Below are positions 17,761 to 25,960 of a stretch of DNA of 64,000 nucleotides, one piece after another (position 1 is the first letter of the stretch; each line of letters begins with the position of its first letter). The translations under genes were made by a program, and so were the position numbers. Origin of the DNA: Sphingopyxis sp. LK2115 (lineage in GTDB: Bacteria; Pseudomonadota; Alphaproteobacteria; Sphingomonadales; Sphingomonadaceae); assembly GCF_014595975.1 (NCBI RefSeq), contig NZ_JABWGQ010000015.1, forward strand, positions 1 to 64,000. The letters are read 5' to 3'. The notes beneath the pieces were generated by a model. That model saw only the letters and a list, made by a program, of their open reading frames with translations. It did no database searches and was not told the DNA's origin.

Positions 17761-18518
17761 GCGTGCCTTTCGTCACCGCGCCGACGCTGGATGGCATCGC
17801 GCACGGCTTTTTCGGTCGCCGCGGCGGTGTTTCGACGGGCGACCTTGCCTCGCTCAACTGCGGCCTGGGTTCGGGCGACGATCCGGCACGGATCGCCGAG
17901 AACCGGCGGCGCGTTGCCGAAGCCGCGCTCCCCGGCGCGCCGGTCACCGGACTCTATCAGGTCCATGGCAACCGCTGCGTCATCGTCGATGAAGGCACCG
18001 ACCTGGCCGACCGGTCCGAAGCCGATGCGCTGGCGACGCGCAGGCCAGGCGTGCTCCTTGGCATATTGACCGCCGATTGCGTGCCCGTGCTCTTCGCCGA
18101 CCGCGAGGCCGGGGTCGTCGGCGCGGCGCACGCGGGGTGGAAAGGCGCAATCGCAGGCGTCACCGACGCAACGATCGATGCGATGGAGCGCCTTGGCGCC
18201 AGACGCGCCAGCGTCGCCGCCGCGATCGGCCCGTGCATCGGCCGCGCTTCCTATGAGGTTGACGATGCTTTTGTGGAGCGCTTCGTCGCCGACGATCCCG
18301 CGAACGAACGTTTCTTCGCCGCGGGCAAGCCCGGCCATGCGATGTTCGACATCGCCGCCTATGTCGCTGCGCGGCTTGCCGGCGCCGGGGTCGCGCGAAT
18401 TGCCATCGGCGGGCAGGACACCTATGCCTTGCCCCAGGATTATTTCAGCTATCGCCGCGCATGCCACAAAGGCGAAAACAGCTATGGCCGCCAATTGTCG
18501 GTGATCGGACTGCGGTAG
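17757..18518 (+). CDS. pgeF: Purine nucleoside phosphorylase / peptidoglycan editing factor, YfiH (laccase-domain) family
   Basis: 253 aa. YfiH/PgeF keeps peptidoglycan precursors free of misincorporated amino acids in E. coli, and related proteins have purine nucleoside phosphorylase or adenosine deaminase activity. The metal site is intact: QVHGNRC (His70), TADCVPVLFAD (Cys108) and HAGWKGAIAGV (His125); GPCIGRASYEV and SYRRACHKGENSYGRQ are also typical. The start is GTG, overlapping the GNAT stop as GTGA. A neighbouring ATG is absent. Confidence 0.93.
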   Translation: MSVPFVTAPTLDGIAHGFFGRRGGVSTGDLASLNCGLGSGDDPARIAENRRRVAEAALPGAPVTGLYQVHGNRCVIVDEGTDLADRSEADALATRRPGVLLGILTADCVPVLFADREAGVVGAAHAGWKGAIAGVTDATIDAMERLGARRASVAAAIGPCIGRASYEVDDAFVERFVADDPANERFFAAGKPGHAMFDIAAYVAARLAGAGVARIAIGGQDTYALPQDYFSYRRACHKGENSYGRQLSVIGLR

Positions 18519-18532
18519 CGACATACGGATCC

Positions 18533-18560
18533 CGTCACCCCGGCAAAGGCGGGAATGACG
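18533..18560. repeat. Short REP-like dyad, CGTCACCC family
   Basis: CGTCACCCCGGC and GGCGGGAATGACG flank AAA. It lies between pgeF and the SLC13 gene and matches the repeat at 10565-10592. Confidence 0.65.
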
Positions 18561-18588
18561 CGGTGACAGGGATGGAAGAGGGGGAAGG

Positions 18589-19995
18589 ATGACGCGCACG
18601 CGCTGGTTGGGTTTGATCGGCGGCTTCGTCGTTTTTTGCATCATGCTCCTCCTCCCTGCCCCGGCGGGCATGGAACTCACCGCCTGGCGCGTGGCCGCGC
18701 TCACCGTGTTGATGGCGATCTGGTGGATGACCGAGGCCCTGCCGCTCACCGTCACCGCGCTGCTTCCCTTCCTCACCGTCCCCGCGTTCGGGGTGATGGA
18801 CGCCAACGCCATCGCCAAGGAATATTATTCGCCGATCCTCTTCCTGATCCTCGGCGGCGCCTTTCTCGCGCTCGCGATCGAGCGCGTCGGGCTGCACCGC
18901 AGGCTCGCGCTCGCGCTGCTCAAGCGCGCGCCGCAGACCGCATCGGGACTGCTCTTCGCCTTCATGGCGGCGACCGCGCTGCTCAGCATGTTCATATCGA
19001 ACACCTCGACGACGCTCATCATGATCCCCATCGCGCTCGCCGTCGTGCGCGCGGGCGGCGTGCAGGAGGGCGATACGAACGGTTTCGCCGGAGCGGTGAT
19101 GATGGGCATCGCCTTTGCCGCCTCGCTCGGCGGGCTCGGCACGCTCGTGGGCAGTCCGACCAACGCGATCGCCGCGGGCCTGATCGAAAAGGCGCTCGGC
19201 CTTCGCATCGCGTTCCTCGACTGGGCGATTTATGGCGTGCCGGTCGTGATCCTGTCGGTGCCCGTCGCCATGGTCGCGGTCGCACGCGTCCAGCGGCTCG
19301 CCGACCATCCCTTCGACGGGCGCGCCGCCGCCTCGGCGCTCGGCAACCAGGCGATCTGGACGACCGCCGAGCGCCGTGTCGTCCCCGTCTTCCTCGCCGT
19401 GCTCGCCGCATGGATCGCCCAGCCCTGGCTCGAACCGTTGCTGCCCAAGGGTGCGCTGACCGACGGCACGATCGCGGTGGCGGGCAGCCTGTTGCTCTTC
19501 ATCCTGCCCGACGGCACGGGCCGTCCGCTGCTCATCTGGAAAGAAGCCGACCGCGCGCCGTGGGGCGTCATCATGATGTTCGGCGGCGGACTTGCGCTTG
19601 CCGCCGCGATCACCGCGAGCGGGCTCGCCGCCTGGCTCGGCGCGGTGCTCGCGCCGCTCGGCGACATGCCGACCGTCCTGCTCGCGGCGATCATCGTCGC
19701 GCTCACCATCCTTGTCACCGAATTCGCCAGCAATGTCGCGACCGCAAGCGGGATCATGCCCGTGCTCGCGGCACTGATCGCCGCGACCGGCGCCGACCCC
19801 CTATTGCTCGCGCTGCCCGTCGCGATGGCGGCAAGCTGGGGCTTCATGCTGCCCTCCGGCACCGGCCCGAACGCGCTTGCCTGGGCAACCGGACATATCG
19901 CGCTGCCGCGCATATTGCAGGCGGGATTGGCGCTCGACATCGTCGGCGTGCCGCTGCTCATCGGCACGATCTGGTCGATCGCGGCGATCGCCTGA
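18589..19995 (+). CDS. SLC13/DASS-family sodium-coupled anion transporter
   Basis: Inner-membrane symporter of 468 aa expected to move dicarboxylates or sulfate with Na+. The two SNT-type substrate/sodium motifs are clear: MFISNTSTTLIMIPIA near residue 143 and TEFASNVATASGIMPVL near residue 379. Each is preceded by a re-entrant hairpin, and WWMTEALPLTVTALLPF is the typical N-terminal signature. At least ten hydrophobic helices are visible. GGGGAAGG directly abuts the ATG, with AGAGG a little upstream. It stands alone, so the substrate is not indicated by context. Confidence 0.9.
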   Translation: MTRTRWLGLIGGFVVFCIMLLLPAPAGMELTAWRVAALTVLMAIWWMTEALPLTVTALLPFLTVPAFGVMDANAIAKEYYSPILFLILGGAFLALAIERVGLHRRLALALLKRAPQTASGLLFAFMAATALLSMFISNTSTTLIMIPIALAVVRAGGVQEGDTNGFAGAVMMGIAFAASLGGLGTLVGSPTNAIAAGLIEKALGLRIAFLDWAIYGVPVVILSVPVAMVAVARVQRLADHPFDGRAAASALGNQAIWTTAERRVVPVFLAVLAAWIAQPWLEPLLPKGALTDGTIAVAGSLLLFILPDGTGRPLLIWKEADRAPWGVIMMFGGGLALAAAITASGLAAWLGAVLAPLGDMPTVLLAAIIVALTILVTEFASNVATASGIMPVLAALIAATGADPLLLALPVAMAASWGFMLPSGTGPNALAWATGHIALPRILQAGLALDIVGVPLLIGTIWSIAAIA

Positions 19996-20007
19996 GCGCG
20001 CGCAATA

Positions 20008-20025
20008 TAGTTTCAAACGAAACCT
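20008..20025. promoter_or_regulatory. Dyad overlapping a -10-like box before the PLP enzyme gene
   Basis: GTTTC-AAAC-GAAAC (20010-20023) is a perfect 5-bp-arm dyad within TAGTTTCAAACGAAACCT. It overlaps TATAGT (20006-20011), a plausible -10 box, and lies about 40 bp before the start codon. It shares TAGT and the TCAAACGA core with the site at 7988-8007. Confidence 0.45.
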
Positions 20026-20065
20026 GGTGCGCTATAAGGGCCGCCTCATCATCAGGAGCACCCCC

Positions 20066-21358
20066 ATGGCCATGCGCGGCAAACCCAAGACCAACAACAA
20101 GAAGATCGGCGACCGCGAACTCAGCCCGGCGACGCTGATGATGGGGCTCGGCTATGACCCTGTGCTCTCCGAAGGCTCGCTCAAACCCCCGATCTTTCTG
20201 ACCTCGACCTTCGCCTTTGAAAGCGCGGCGGCCGGCAAGCGTTTCTTCGAGCATATCACGGGCAAGCGCGAAGGACCGGCCGACGGCCTGGTCTATTCGC
20301 GTTTCAACGGCCCCAACCAGGAAATCCTTGAGGATCGCCTCTCCGTCTGGGACGGCGCCGACGACAGCCTCGTCTTTTCCAGCGGCATGTCGGCGATCGC
20401 CACGCTGCTCCTCGCGCTCGTCGGCCAGAATGACGTGATCGTCCATTCGGGGCCGCTTTATGCGGCGACCGAAACGCTGATCGCGCGCATATTGGCGCGC
20501 TTCGGCGTCAGCTTCGTCGATTTTCCCGCCGGGGCGACGCGCGAGGAGATTGACGCGATCCTTGCCCGCGCGAAACGGCTGGCCGACGAAAAGGGCGGCA
20601 AGGTCGCGCTCGTCTATCTCGAAAGCCCGGCGAACCCGACCAACGCGCTTGTCGATGTCGAGGCGGTGCGCGCCGCGCGCGATGCGGCCTTTCCGGGCGA
20701 GGCGAAACCCGCGATCGCCATCGACAACACCTTCCTCGGCCCGCTGTGGCAGCAGCCGCTGAAACAGGGCGCCGAACTCGTCATCTACAGCCTCACCAAA
20801 TATGCCGGCGGCCATTCGGACCTGGTCGCGGGCGGCGTGTCGGGCGACCAGCGCCTGCTCGACATCATCCGCCCGATGCGCAACACGATCGGCACGATCT
20901 GCGACCCCAACACCGCATGGATGCTGCTGCGCAGCCTTGAAACGCTCGAACTCAGGATGAGCCGCGCGGGCGAGAACGCGCTCAAGGTCTGCACCTATCT
21001 GCGCGACCACCCCAAGGTCGAAGGGCTTGGCTATCTGGGCTTTATCGGCGATCCGCGCCAGAAGGATATTTTCGACCGCCACTGCACCGGCGCCGGATCG
21101 ACCTTCTCGCTGTTCATCAGGGGCGGCGAAGCGGAGAGTTTCCGTTTTCTCGATGCGCTCAAGATCGCCAAGCTCGCGGTCAGCCTCGGCGGCACCGAAA
21201 CGCTCGCCAGCCATCCCGCCGCGATGACGCACCTGTCGGTTCCCGACGAACGCAAGAAGGCGCTCGGCATCACCGACAATCTGGTGCGCGTGTCGATCGG
21301 TATCGAGGACGCCGACGATCTGATCGCCGATTTCGCGCAGGCATTGGCGGCGGTGTGA
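20066..21358 (+). CDS. Cystathionine gamma-synthase/lyase-family PLP enzyme
   Basis: 430 aa of the Cys/Met metabolism PLP family. An alphaproteobacterial N-terminus (NNKKIGDRELSPATLMMGLGYDP) precedes the core. YSRF (78-81) supplies the Tyr/Arg that bind the neighbouring subunit's PLP; FSSGMSA (105-110) contacts the phosphate, AIDNTF the pyridine N, and YSLTKYAGGHSDL holds the Schiff-base Lys245. It may be a gamma-synthase, gamma-lyase or O-acylhomoserine sulfhydrylase. CAGGAG is seven bases before the ATG. No met gene is adjacent, and no SAM riboswitch was recognised. Confidence 0.87.
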   Translation: MAMRGKPKTNNKKIGDRELSPATLMMGLGYDPVLSEGSLKPPIFLTSTFAFESAAAGKRFFEHITGKREGPADGLVYSRFNGPNQEILEDRLSVWDGADDSLVFSSGMSAIATLLLALVGQNDVIVHSGPLYAATETLIARILARFGVSFVDFPAGATREEIDAILARAKRLADEKGGKVALVYLESPANPTNALVDVEAVRAARDAAFPGEAKPAIAIDNTFLGPLWQQPLKQGAELVIYSLTKYAGGHSDLVAGGVSGDQRLLDIIRPMRNTIGTICDPNTAWMLLRSLETLELRMSRAGENALKVCTYLRDHPKVEGLGYLGFIGDPRQKDIFDRHCTGAGSTFSLFIRGGEAESFRFLDALKIAKLAVSLGGTETLASHPAAMTHLSVPDERKKALGITDNLVRVSIGIEDADDLIADFAQALAAV

Positions 21359-21407
21359 CGATCGCCAGGCCGATACAGCGGGCCGTTGGCGATTGTTGGT
21401 TTTGCCG

Positions 21408-21482
21408 TCATCCCGGCGAAAACCGCGATCGCGCCGGTGCGTCATTCCGATAGGGTGATATCCCCGCCTTTGCCGGGACGAG
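21408..21482. repeat. Degenerate CGTCAT/GGGACG repeat
   Basis: CGTCATCCCGGCGAAAA at 21408 and CGTCATTCC at 21440, with CCCCGCCTTTGCCGGGACG ending near 21481, look like one or two merged copies of the CGTCATCC repeat. The HAD reading frame ends inside it. Confidence 0.5.
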
Positions 21483-22206
21483 GTTGAGAGGGACCGGGCG
21501 CCGGCCGCCGCTTGGCCCGCCAGTCGACCACCTGCCACCCCATGATCGGCGCAAGCCGTTTCAGGCCGCGCGACGGTGTCGTCGCGACGGCTTCGTCGGC
21601 GAAACGCAGCATCGGATGGTCCGACACATGATCCGAATAGGCGCGGATATGCGCGTCCTCGCGCGTGATCGCATTGTCCGCGAGCCAGCCCGAAATACGC
21701 GCGAACTTGGCGTCGCCATAACAATTGTCGCCCGCCAGCCGCGCGTGGATATGATCGGCGCCGTCGGGTTCGTCGAGCCGCGTCGCGAGCACGTCGTCGA
21801 TCCCCAGCCGCCGCGCGATCGCATCGACATAAAGGTGGAACGACGCGGTCGCGAGCAGCAGCCGGTATCCCGCCGCCCGGTCGGCGGCGATCTGTTCGAG
21901 CGCGGCGGGATGCACGCCGCGTGCGACGACCTTGTCGGCATAGCTTTCGGCGAGCGGGGCGATTTCGGCACGCGGAAACCGTTTGCCGACCAGCAACCGC
22001 AGGTTGATCGCTTTCAACCGCGAACGGTCGACGAGGCGCAGCGCATAGGCCGCCCCCGCAAGGCCGACCAGCGGCAGGAGCAGCAATCGCCATGGCTGGC
22101 GCCGCCGCGCAACATGGATCAGGAACCCGCTGTACGTCCCCGAATGGGTGATCGTCCGGTCCATGTCATAGATGGCGACGCGGTGCCGGTGGCGGACGGT
22201 CGGCAT
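21442..22206 (-). CDS. HAD-superfamily IB phosphatase (SerB-like)
   Basis: About 254 aa. AIYDMDRTITHSGTYSGF has the nucleophile and acid (DxDxT), a hydrophobic cap region with RLLLLPLVGLAGAAYAL follows, LLLATAS is motif II, and AYSDHVSDHPML motif IV. Membership of the HAD-IB group suggests a small phosphomonoester or phospholipid-related substrate, which is not proven. A membrane-like stretch in the cap suggests membrane association. The last residues (RPGKGGDITLSE) and the stop come from a CGTCATTCC-type dyad repeat. ATG 22224 is an alternative start. Confidence 0.82.
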   Translation of the reverse strand: MPTVRHRHRVAIYDMDRTITHSGTYSGFLIHVARRRQPWRLLLLPLVGLAGAAYALRLVDRSRLKAINLRLLVGKRFPRAEIAPLAESYADKVVARGVHPAALEQIAADRAAGYRLLLATASFHLYVDAIARRLGIDDVLATRLDEPDGADHIHARLAGDNCYGDAKFARISGWLADNAITREDAHIRAYSDHVSDHPMLRFADEAVATTPSRGLKRLAPIMGWQVVDWRAKRRPAPGPSQPRPGKGGDITLSE

Positions 22207-22325
22207 GGCGAGCGGCTTCTCCATGCCTCTTCATAGAATGCGGCGCCGCGCTGGCCAAGCGCTGGCGACGTTTGCCATGGATTCGCTTGCCGTGCCCCGG
22301 CAAATAATCCAATGTCGTCCGCACG

Positions 22326-23432
22326 ATGGTGGCGAGGGCGGATTTCGAACATGACGAGGGCGTCGACGGCGCCGAGGTCCGCTTCACCGGGCGACTGACG
22401 CTCGCGCGGCTCGGCGACCTGCCCGCGCGGCTCGACGCGCTCGGACCGATCGCGACGCTCGATCTGTCGGCAATCGACCGCATCGACACTGTCGGCGCAT
22501 GGATCGTCACGCGCACCGCCACCGACCATGGCGCGAAAATCACCGGCGCCAGCGCCGAGGCGCAGCGACTGCTCGACGCGCTCGCGAGCGACAAGAGCGA
22601 ATATCGCGTCCACCGCGACCGCCGCCCGGCGTGGGTGCGGATGCTCGAACAGGTCGGCACGGCGAGCGTCGCGGTGTGGAACGAACTGCTTGGCATTATC
22701 GGCTTTTTCGGCGCGATGATCGTCGCCATCTTCAACCAGATCCGCGCACGCCGCCGCCTGCGCTGGAACGCCATCGTCACGCGTTTCCAGACCGTCGGCG
22801 TCGACGCCTTGCCGATCATCGGGCTGATGAGCTTTCTGATCGGCATCGTCATCGCGCAACAGGGCGCGGTGCAGCTCGAACAATTCGGGCTGGAGGTGTT
22901 CACGATCAACCTCGTCGGCCGCGCGTCGATCCGCGAACTTGGCCTGCTGATGACCGCGATCATGGTCGCGGGCCGGTCGGGATCGGCGTTCGCCGCACAG
23001 ATCGGCACGATGAAGCTGACCGAAGAGGTCGACGCGATGCGCACCATCGGCGTGTCGCCGATGGAGGCGATCGTGCTGCCCCGCGTCGCCGCCTCGACGA
23101 TCACCATGCCGCTGCTCGGTTTCTATGCCAGCCTCTGCGCGATCGCGGGGGGCGGCCTTTTCTGCTGGGTCGGGCTCGACATCCCGCCGCTCACCTATAT
23201 CCAGCGGCTGCGCGAAATCATCCCGATGACCGATTTCTGGATCATGCTGATCAAGGCGCCGGTGTTCGGCATATTGATCGGCGTCACCGGCTGTTACGAA
23301 GGGATGCAGGTGCGCCAGAACGCCGAGGAAGTCGGCCAGCGCACGACCTCGGCGGTGGTCGCGGCCATCTTCCTCGTCATCGTGCTCGACGCCTTTTTCG
23401 CCGTCTTCTTCTCCTCGCTCGGGTGGAACTGA
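22326..23432 (+). CDS. mlaE: MlaE-family lipid ABC permease with fused N-terminal STAS domain
   Basis: 368 aa inner-membrane permease of an MCE-type lipid transporter. Residues about 1-100 form a STAS domain (VRFTGRLTLARLGDLPARLDAL, TLDLSAIDRIDTVGAWIV), the role played by the separate MlaB in E. coli. Residues 120-368 are the MlaE permease: VDALPIIGLMSFLIGIVIAQQGA, GRASIRELGLLMTAIMVAGRSGSAFAAQIGTMKLTEEVDAM, and GCYEGMQVRQNAEEVGQRTTSAVV. TGATG couples it to the ATPase gene. Direction of lipid flow is not decided by sequence. Confidence 0.93.
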   Translation: MVARADFEHDEGVDGAEVRFTGRLTLARLGDLPARLDALGPIATLDLSAIDRIDTVGAWIVTRTATDHGAKITGASAEAQRLLDALASDKSEYRVHRDRRPAWVRMLEQVGTASVAVWNELLGIIGFFGAMIVAIFNQIRARRRLRWNAIVTRFQTVGVDALPIIGLMSFLIGIVIAQQGAVQLEQFGLEVFTINLVGRASIRELGLLMTAIMVAGRSGSAFAAQIGTMKLTEEVDAMRTIGVSPMEAIVLPRVAASTITMPLLGFYASLCAIAGGGLFCWVGLDIPPLTYIQRLREIIPMTDFWIMLIKAPVFGILIGVTGCYEGMQVRQNAEEVGQRTTSAVVAAIFLVIVLDAFFAVFFSSLGWN

Positions 23433-24310
23433 TGACCGGCGAGGAGGAAACCGAAATCCGGGAAGAACTGGCCGCCGCCGACGCAGTGCGTCCCGAAACT
23501 TTCGAGCACGCCATCTGCATCCGCGGCCTCAGGAACCAGTTCGGCGACGCGGTGATCCACGACGGGCTCGACCTCGACGTGCGATCGGGCGAGATATTGG
23601 GCGTGGTCGGCGGGTCGGGCACCGGCAAGTCGGTGCTGATGCGCTCGATCATCGGGCTGCAAACCCCGACGGCTGGCGAGATCGAGGTCTATGGCAAGAC
23701 GCTGGTGACGATCGCCGACGAAGAAGAATCGCGCGACCTGCGCCGCCGCTGGGGCGTGATGTTCCAGGGCGGCGCACTCTTCTCGACGCTCAGCGTTGCC
23801 GAGAATATCCAGGTTCCGCTGCGCGAATATTATCCGCGGCTCGACGCAAAGCTGCTCGACGAGATCGCCGCCTACAAGGTGCAGATGGTCGGCCTGCCGC
23901 CCGATGCGGGGCCCAAATATCCCGCCGAGCTGTCGGGCGGCATGGTCAAGCGCGCCGGGCTGGCGCGCGCGCTGGCGCTCGACCCTGCGCTATTGTTCCT
24001 CGACGAACCCACCGCCGGGCTGGACCCCATCGGCGCCGCCAAGTTCGACGAGCTGATCCGCGAGCTGGCCGACACCATGGGGCTTACCGTCTTCCTCATC
24101 ACCCACGATCTCGACACCCTCTATGCGACCTGCGACCGCGTGGCGGTGCTGGCGGAGAAAAAGGTGATCGCGGTCGGCACCATCCCCGAACTGCTTGCCA
24201 CCGAACATCCGTGGATACAGGATTATTTCAACGGACCCCGCGGCCGCGCCGCAGCGAGCGGGAACCAAAGCGCAAGGTCGCCCGTGCTGGGTGGCGATAG
24301 GAACGATTGA
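23432..24310 (+). CDS. mlaF: Mla-type ABC transporter ATP-binding protein
   Basis: 292 aa cytoplasmic ATPase that pairs with the STAS-MlaE permease. Walker A is GVVGGSGTGKSVLM near residue 64; the Q-loop is MFQGGALF, the signature LSGGMVKRAGLARAL, Walker B LLFLDEPTAGLDP and the H-loop THDLDT. A short acidic N-terminal extension of about 27 residues precedes the ABC fold, and the C-terminal tail (GPRGRAAASGNQ) is low in complexity. Its start overlaps the mlaE stop by 1 nt, and its stop overlaps the mlaD start by 1 nt. Confidence 0.93.
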   Translation: MTGEEETEIREELAAADAVRPETFEHAICIRGLRNQFGDAVIHDGLDLDVRSGEILGVVGGSGTGKSVLMRSIIGLQTPTAGEIEVYGKTLVTIADEEESRDLRRRWGVMFQGGALFSTLSVAENIQVPLREYYPRLDAKLLDEIAAYKVQMVGLPPDAGPKYPAELSGGMVKRAGLARALALDPALLFLDEPTAGLDPIGAAKFDELIRELADTMGLTVFLITHDLDTLYATCDRVAVLAEKKVIAVGTIPELLATEHPWIQDYFNGPRGRAAASGNQSARSPVLGGDRND

Positions 24311-25251
24311 TGGAAACTCGCTCGAACAACGTCCTCGTCGGCGCCTTTCTGCTGCTTTTCACCGCCGCGCTCGCCTTCTTCGTCGTCTGGCTGGCGAACG
24401 ACAGCGGCGGGGCCAAACGCGAATATGACATATTTTTCAAACAATCGGTCGATGGGCTGAACAAGGGCGCCCAGGTGCAATTTTCGGGCGTGCCGTCGGG
24501 GCAGGTGCGCGAAATCGCCCTGTGGCCCGACGATCCGCAATTCGTCCGCGTGCGAATCGAAGTGAATGAAGGCGTGCCGATCCTGCAAGGCACGACTGCC
24601 GCGCTCGAGGGGGTCGGCTTCACCGGCGTCTCGCAAATCTCGCTCGACGGCGCGGTCAAGGGCGCGCCGCCGATCACCGACAAGGGGCCGGCGGGCAAGC
24701 CGGTGATTCCGACGCGCGTTGGCGGGCTCGGCGAGATCCTCAACACCGCGCCGCAACTGCTCCAGCGGCTCTCGACGCTCACCGAACGGCTCGCCGAGCT
24801 GGCCGACGATCGCAACCAGCAAAGCTTCGCCAACATCCTCGACAATGTCGAGGCGACCACCGCGACGCTCGCGCGCAACGGCCCCGCGCTCGAACGCGCG
24901 CTTGCCGACACGCGGATCGCGATCCAGCAGGCGGGGCAGGCCGCCGAACAGATCGGCAGCCTGGCCGCCACGACGCAGGGGACGATCGACCGCAACGTCG
25001 ACCCGGCGATGCGCAATTTGCGCGACACGCTCGCTTCCGCGAACAAGTCGATGCAGACGCTCGAAGCCGCAATTGCCGATGCGCGCCCCGGCCTCAAGAC
25101 CTTCAGCGAGACGACGATTCCCGAAGCCAATGCGCTGATCCGTGACCTTCGCCGCACCTCGGCCTCGCTTTCCAGCCTGACCGACAAGCTCGACCAGCAG
25201 GGCGCGGGCGCAGTCATCGGCGGCAGCAAGCTCCCCGATTACAAGCCATGA
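24310..25251 (+). CDS. mlaD: MlaD-family MCE-domain protein
   Basis: 313 aa periplasmic lipid-binding subunit anchored by one N-terminal helix (NNVLVGAFLLLFTAALAFFVVWLA). The MCE domain follows: YDIFFKQSVDGLNKGAQVQFSGVPSGQVREIAL and EGVGFTGVSQISLDG. After it comes a helical region of about 150 residues with heptad-like LSTLTERLAELADDR and IQQAGQAAEQIGSLAA, probably the coiled shaft seen in longer MCE proteins. The start overlaps the mlaF stop as TGATG. Confidence 0.92.
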   Translation: METRSNNVLVGAFLLLFTAALAFFVVWLANDSGGAKREYDIFFKQSVDGLNKGAQVQFSGVPSGQVREIALWPDDPQFVRVRIEVNEGVPILQGTTAALEGVGFTGVSQISLDGAVKGAPPITDKGPAGKPVIPTRVGGLGEILNTAPQLLQRLSTLTERLAELADDRNQQSFANILDNVEATTATLARNGPALERALADTRIAIQQAGQAAEQIGSLAATTQGTIDRNVDPAMRNLRDTLASANKSMQTLEAAIADARPGLKTFSETTIPEANALIRDLRRTSASLSSLTDKLDQQGAGAVIGGSKLPDYKP

Positions 25252-25259
25252 GGACCGCC

Positions 25260-25859
25260 ATGATTCGCCGTATCCGCACACCACTGATCGCCCTTGTCGG
25301 CGCGGCAACCCTGTCGGCCTGTTTCAGCTTCGGCGGCAAGCCTCCGCCCTTCCTTCTGACGCTCGATCCCGACGCCGCCCCCGCGGCGGGCGCGGCGCGC
25401 ACCGCTGCCGACGCATCGACGCTGACCATCCTTATCCCCACCGCGCCGCAAAAACTGCGCACGACGCGCATTCCGGTGCAACAGGACGATGCCAGCATTG
25501 CTTATGTCCAGGATGCGCAATGGGTCGAGGCGCCACAGCGCCTGTTCCAGCGGCTTTTGTCCGAAACCGTCGCCGCGCGCACATCGCGCGTCGTGCTGGA
25601 CGAGGGGCAATATCTGACCGCGCCGGGCGAACAGCTCGCGGGGCAGCTCATGGAGTTCGGCGTCGATGCGCGATCGAACGAGGCGCTTGTCGTCTATCAG
25701 GCCATGCTCGTCGCGGCGGGCGGCAAGACCGTCACCCAGCGCCGGTTCGAGGCACGCGAGCCGATCGGCGGCAAGGTCGAGGCAAAGCGCACCGGCGAAG
25801 CGCTGACCCGCGCCGCGAACCGCGTCGCCGTCGACGTTGCGGTGTGGCTTGGCGAATAG
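25260..25859 (+). CDS. ABC-type transport auxiliary lipoprotein (PqiC/MlaC-position)
   Basis: About 199 aa. MIRRIRTPLIALVGAATLSAC is a lipoprotein signal with Cys at the lipobox end. The body (PFLLTLDPDA, YVQDAQWVEAPQRLFQRLLSETVA, LAGQLMEFGVDARSNEALVVYQAML) matches the family of outer-membrane-facing lipoproteins that follow MCE genes. The soluble carrier MlaC is absent, so this protein may help pass lipids across the periplasm (inference). GAGGA is six bases before ATG 25260; ATG 25248, overlapping the mlaD stop as ATGA, is an alternative. Confidence 0.87.
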   Translation: MIRRIRTPLIALVGAATLSACFSFGGKPPPFLLTLDPDAAPAAGAARTAADASTLTILIPTAPQKLRTTRIPVQQDDASIAYVQDAQWVEAPQRLFQRLLSETVAARTSRVVLDEGQYLTAPGEQLAGQLMEFGVDARSNEALVVYQAMLVAAGGKTVTQRRFEAREPIGGKVEAKRTGEALTRAANRVAVDVAVWLGE

Positions 25860-25886
25860 CCATGGCCGTTCGCGCCGTAGCGATTT

Positions 25887-25907
25887 CGATTACGTCTGAC
25901 GTAATCG
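25887..25907. promoter_or_regulatory. Perfect 10-bp-arm dyad upstream of the Tat hydrolase
   Basis: CGATTACGTC-T-GACGTAATCG. The inner TTACGT/ACGTAA halves look like a TetR-family operator. It lies 53 bp before the hydrolase start and 27 bp after the lipoprotein stop, with no T-run, so an operator is more likely than a terminator. No tetR gene is adjacent. Confidence 0.55.
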
Positions 25908-25960
25908 CTCCGGATCGCCGCGCCCGCTAAACAAGCCTCCATCAGACGATGGAGGGACAG

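Noticed and set aside
19995..20066. SAM riboswitch before the cystathionine gamma-synthase-like gene
   Set aside because: The leader is too short and lacks the SAM-II type core; only an operator-like dyad is present.
19958..22093. A 711-codon open frame on the minus strand
   Set aside because: Antisense to the PLP enzyme and out of frame with the HAD gene; no domain.
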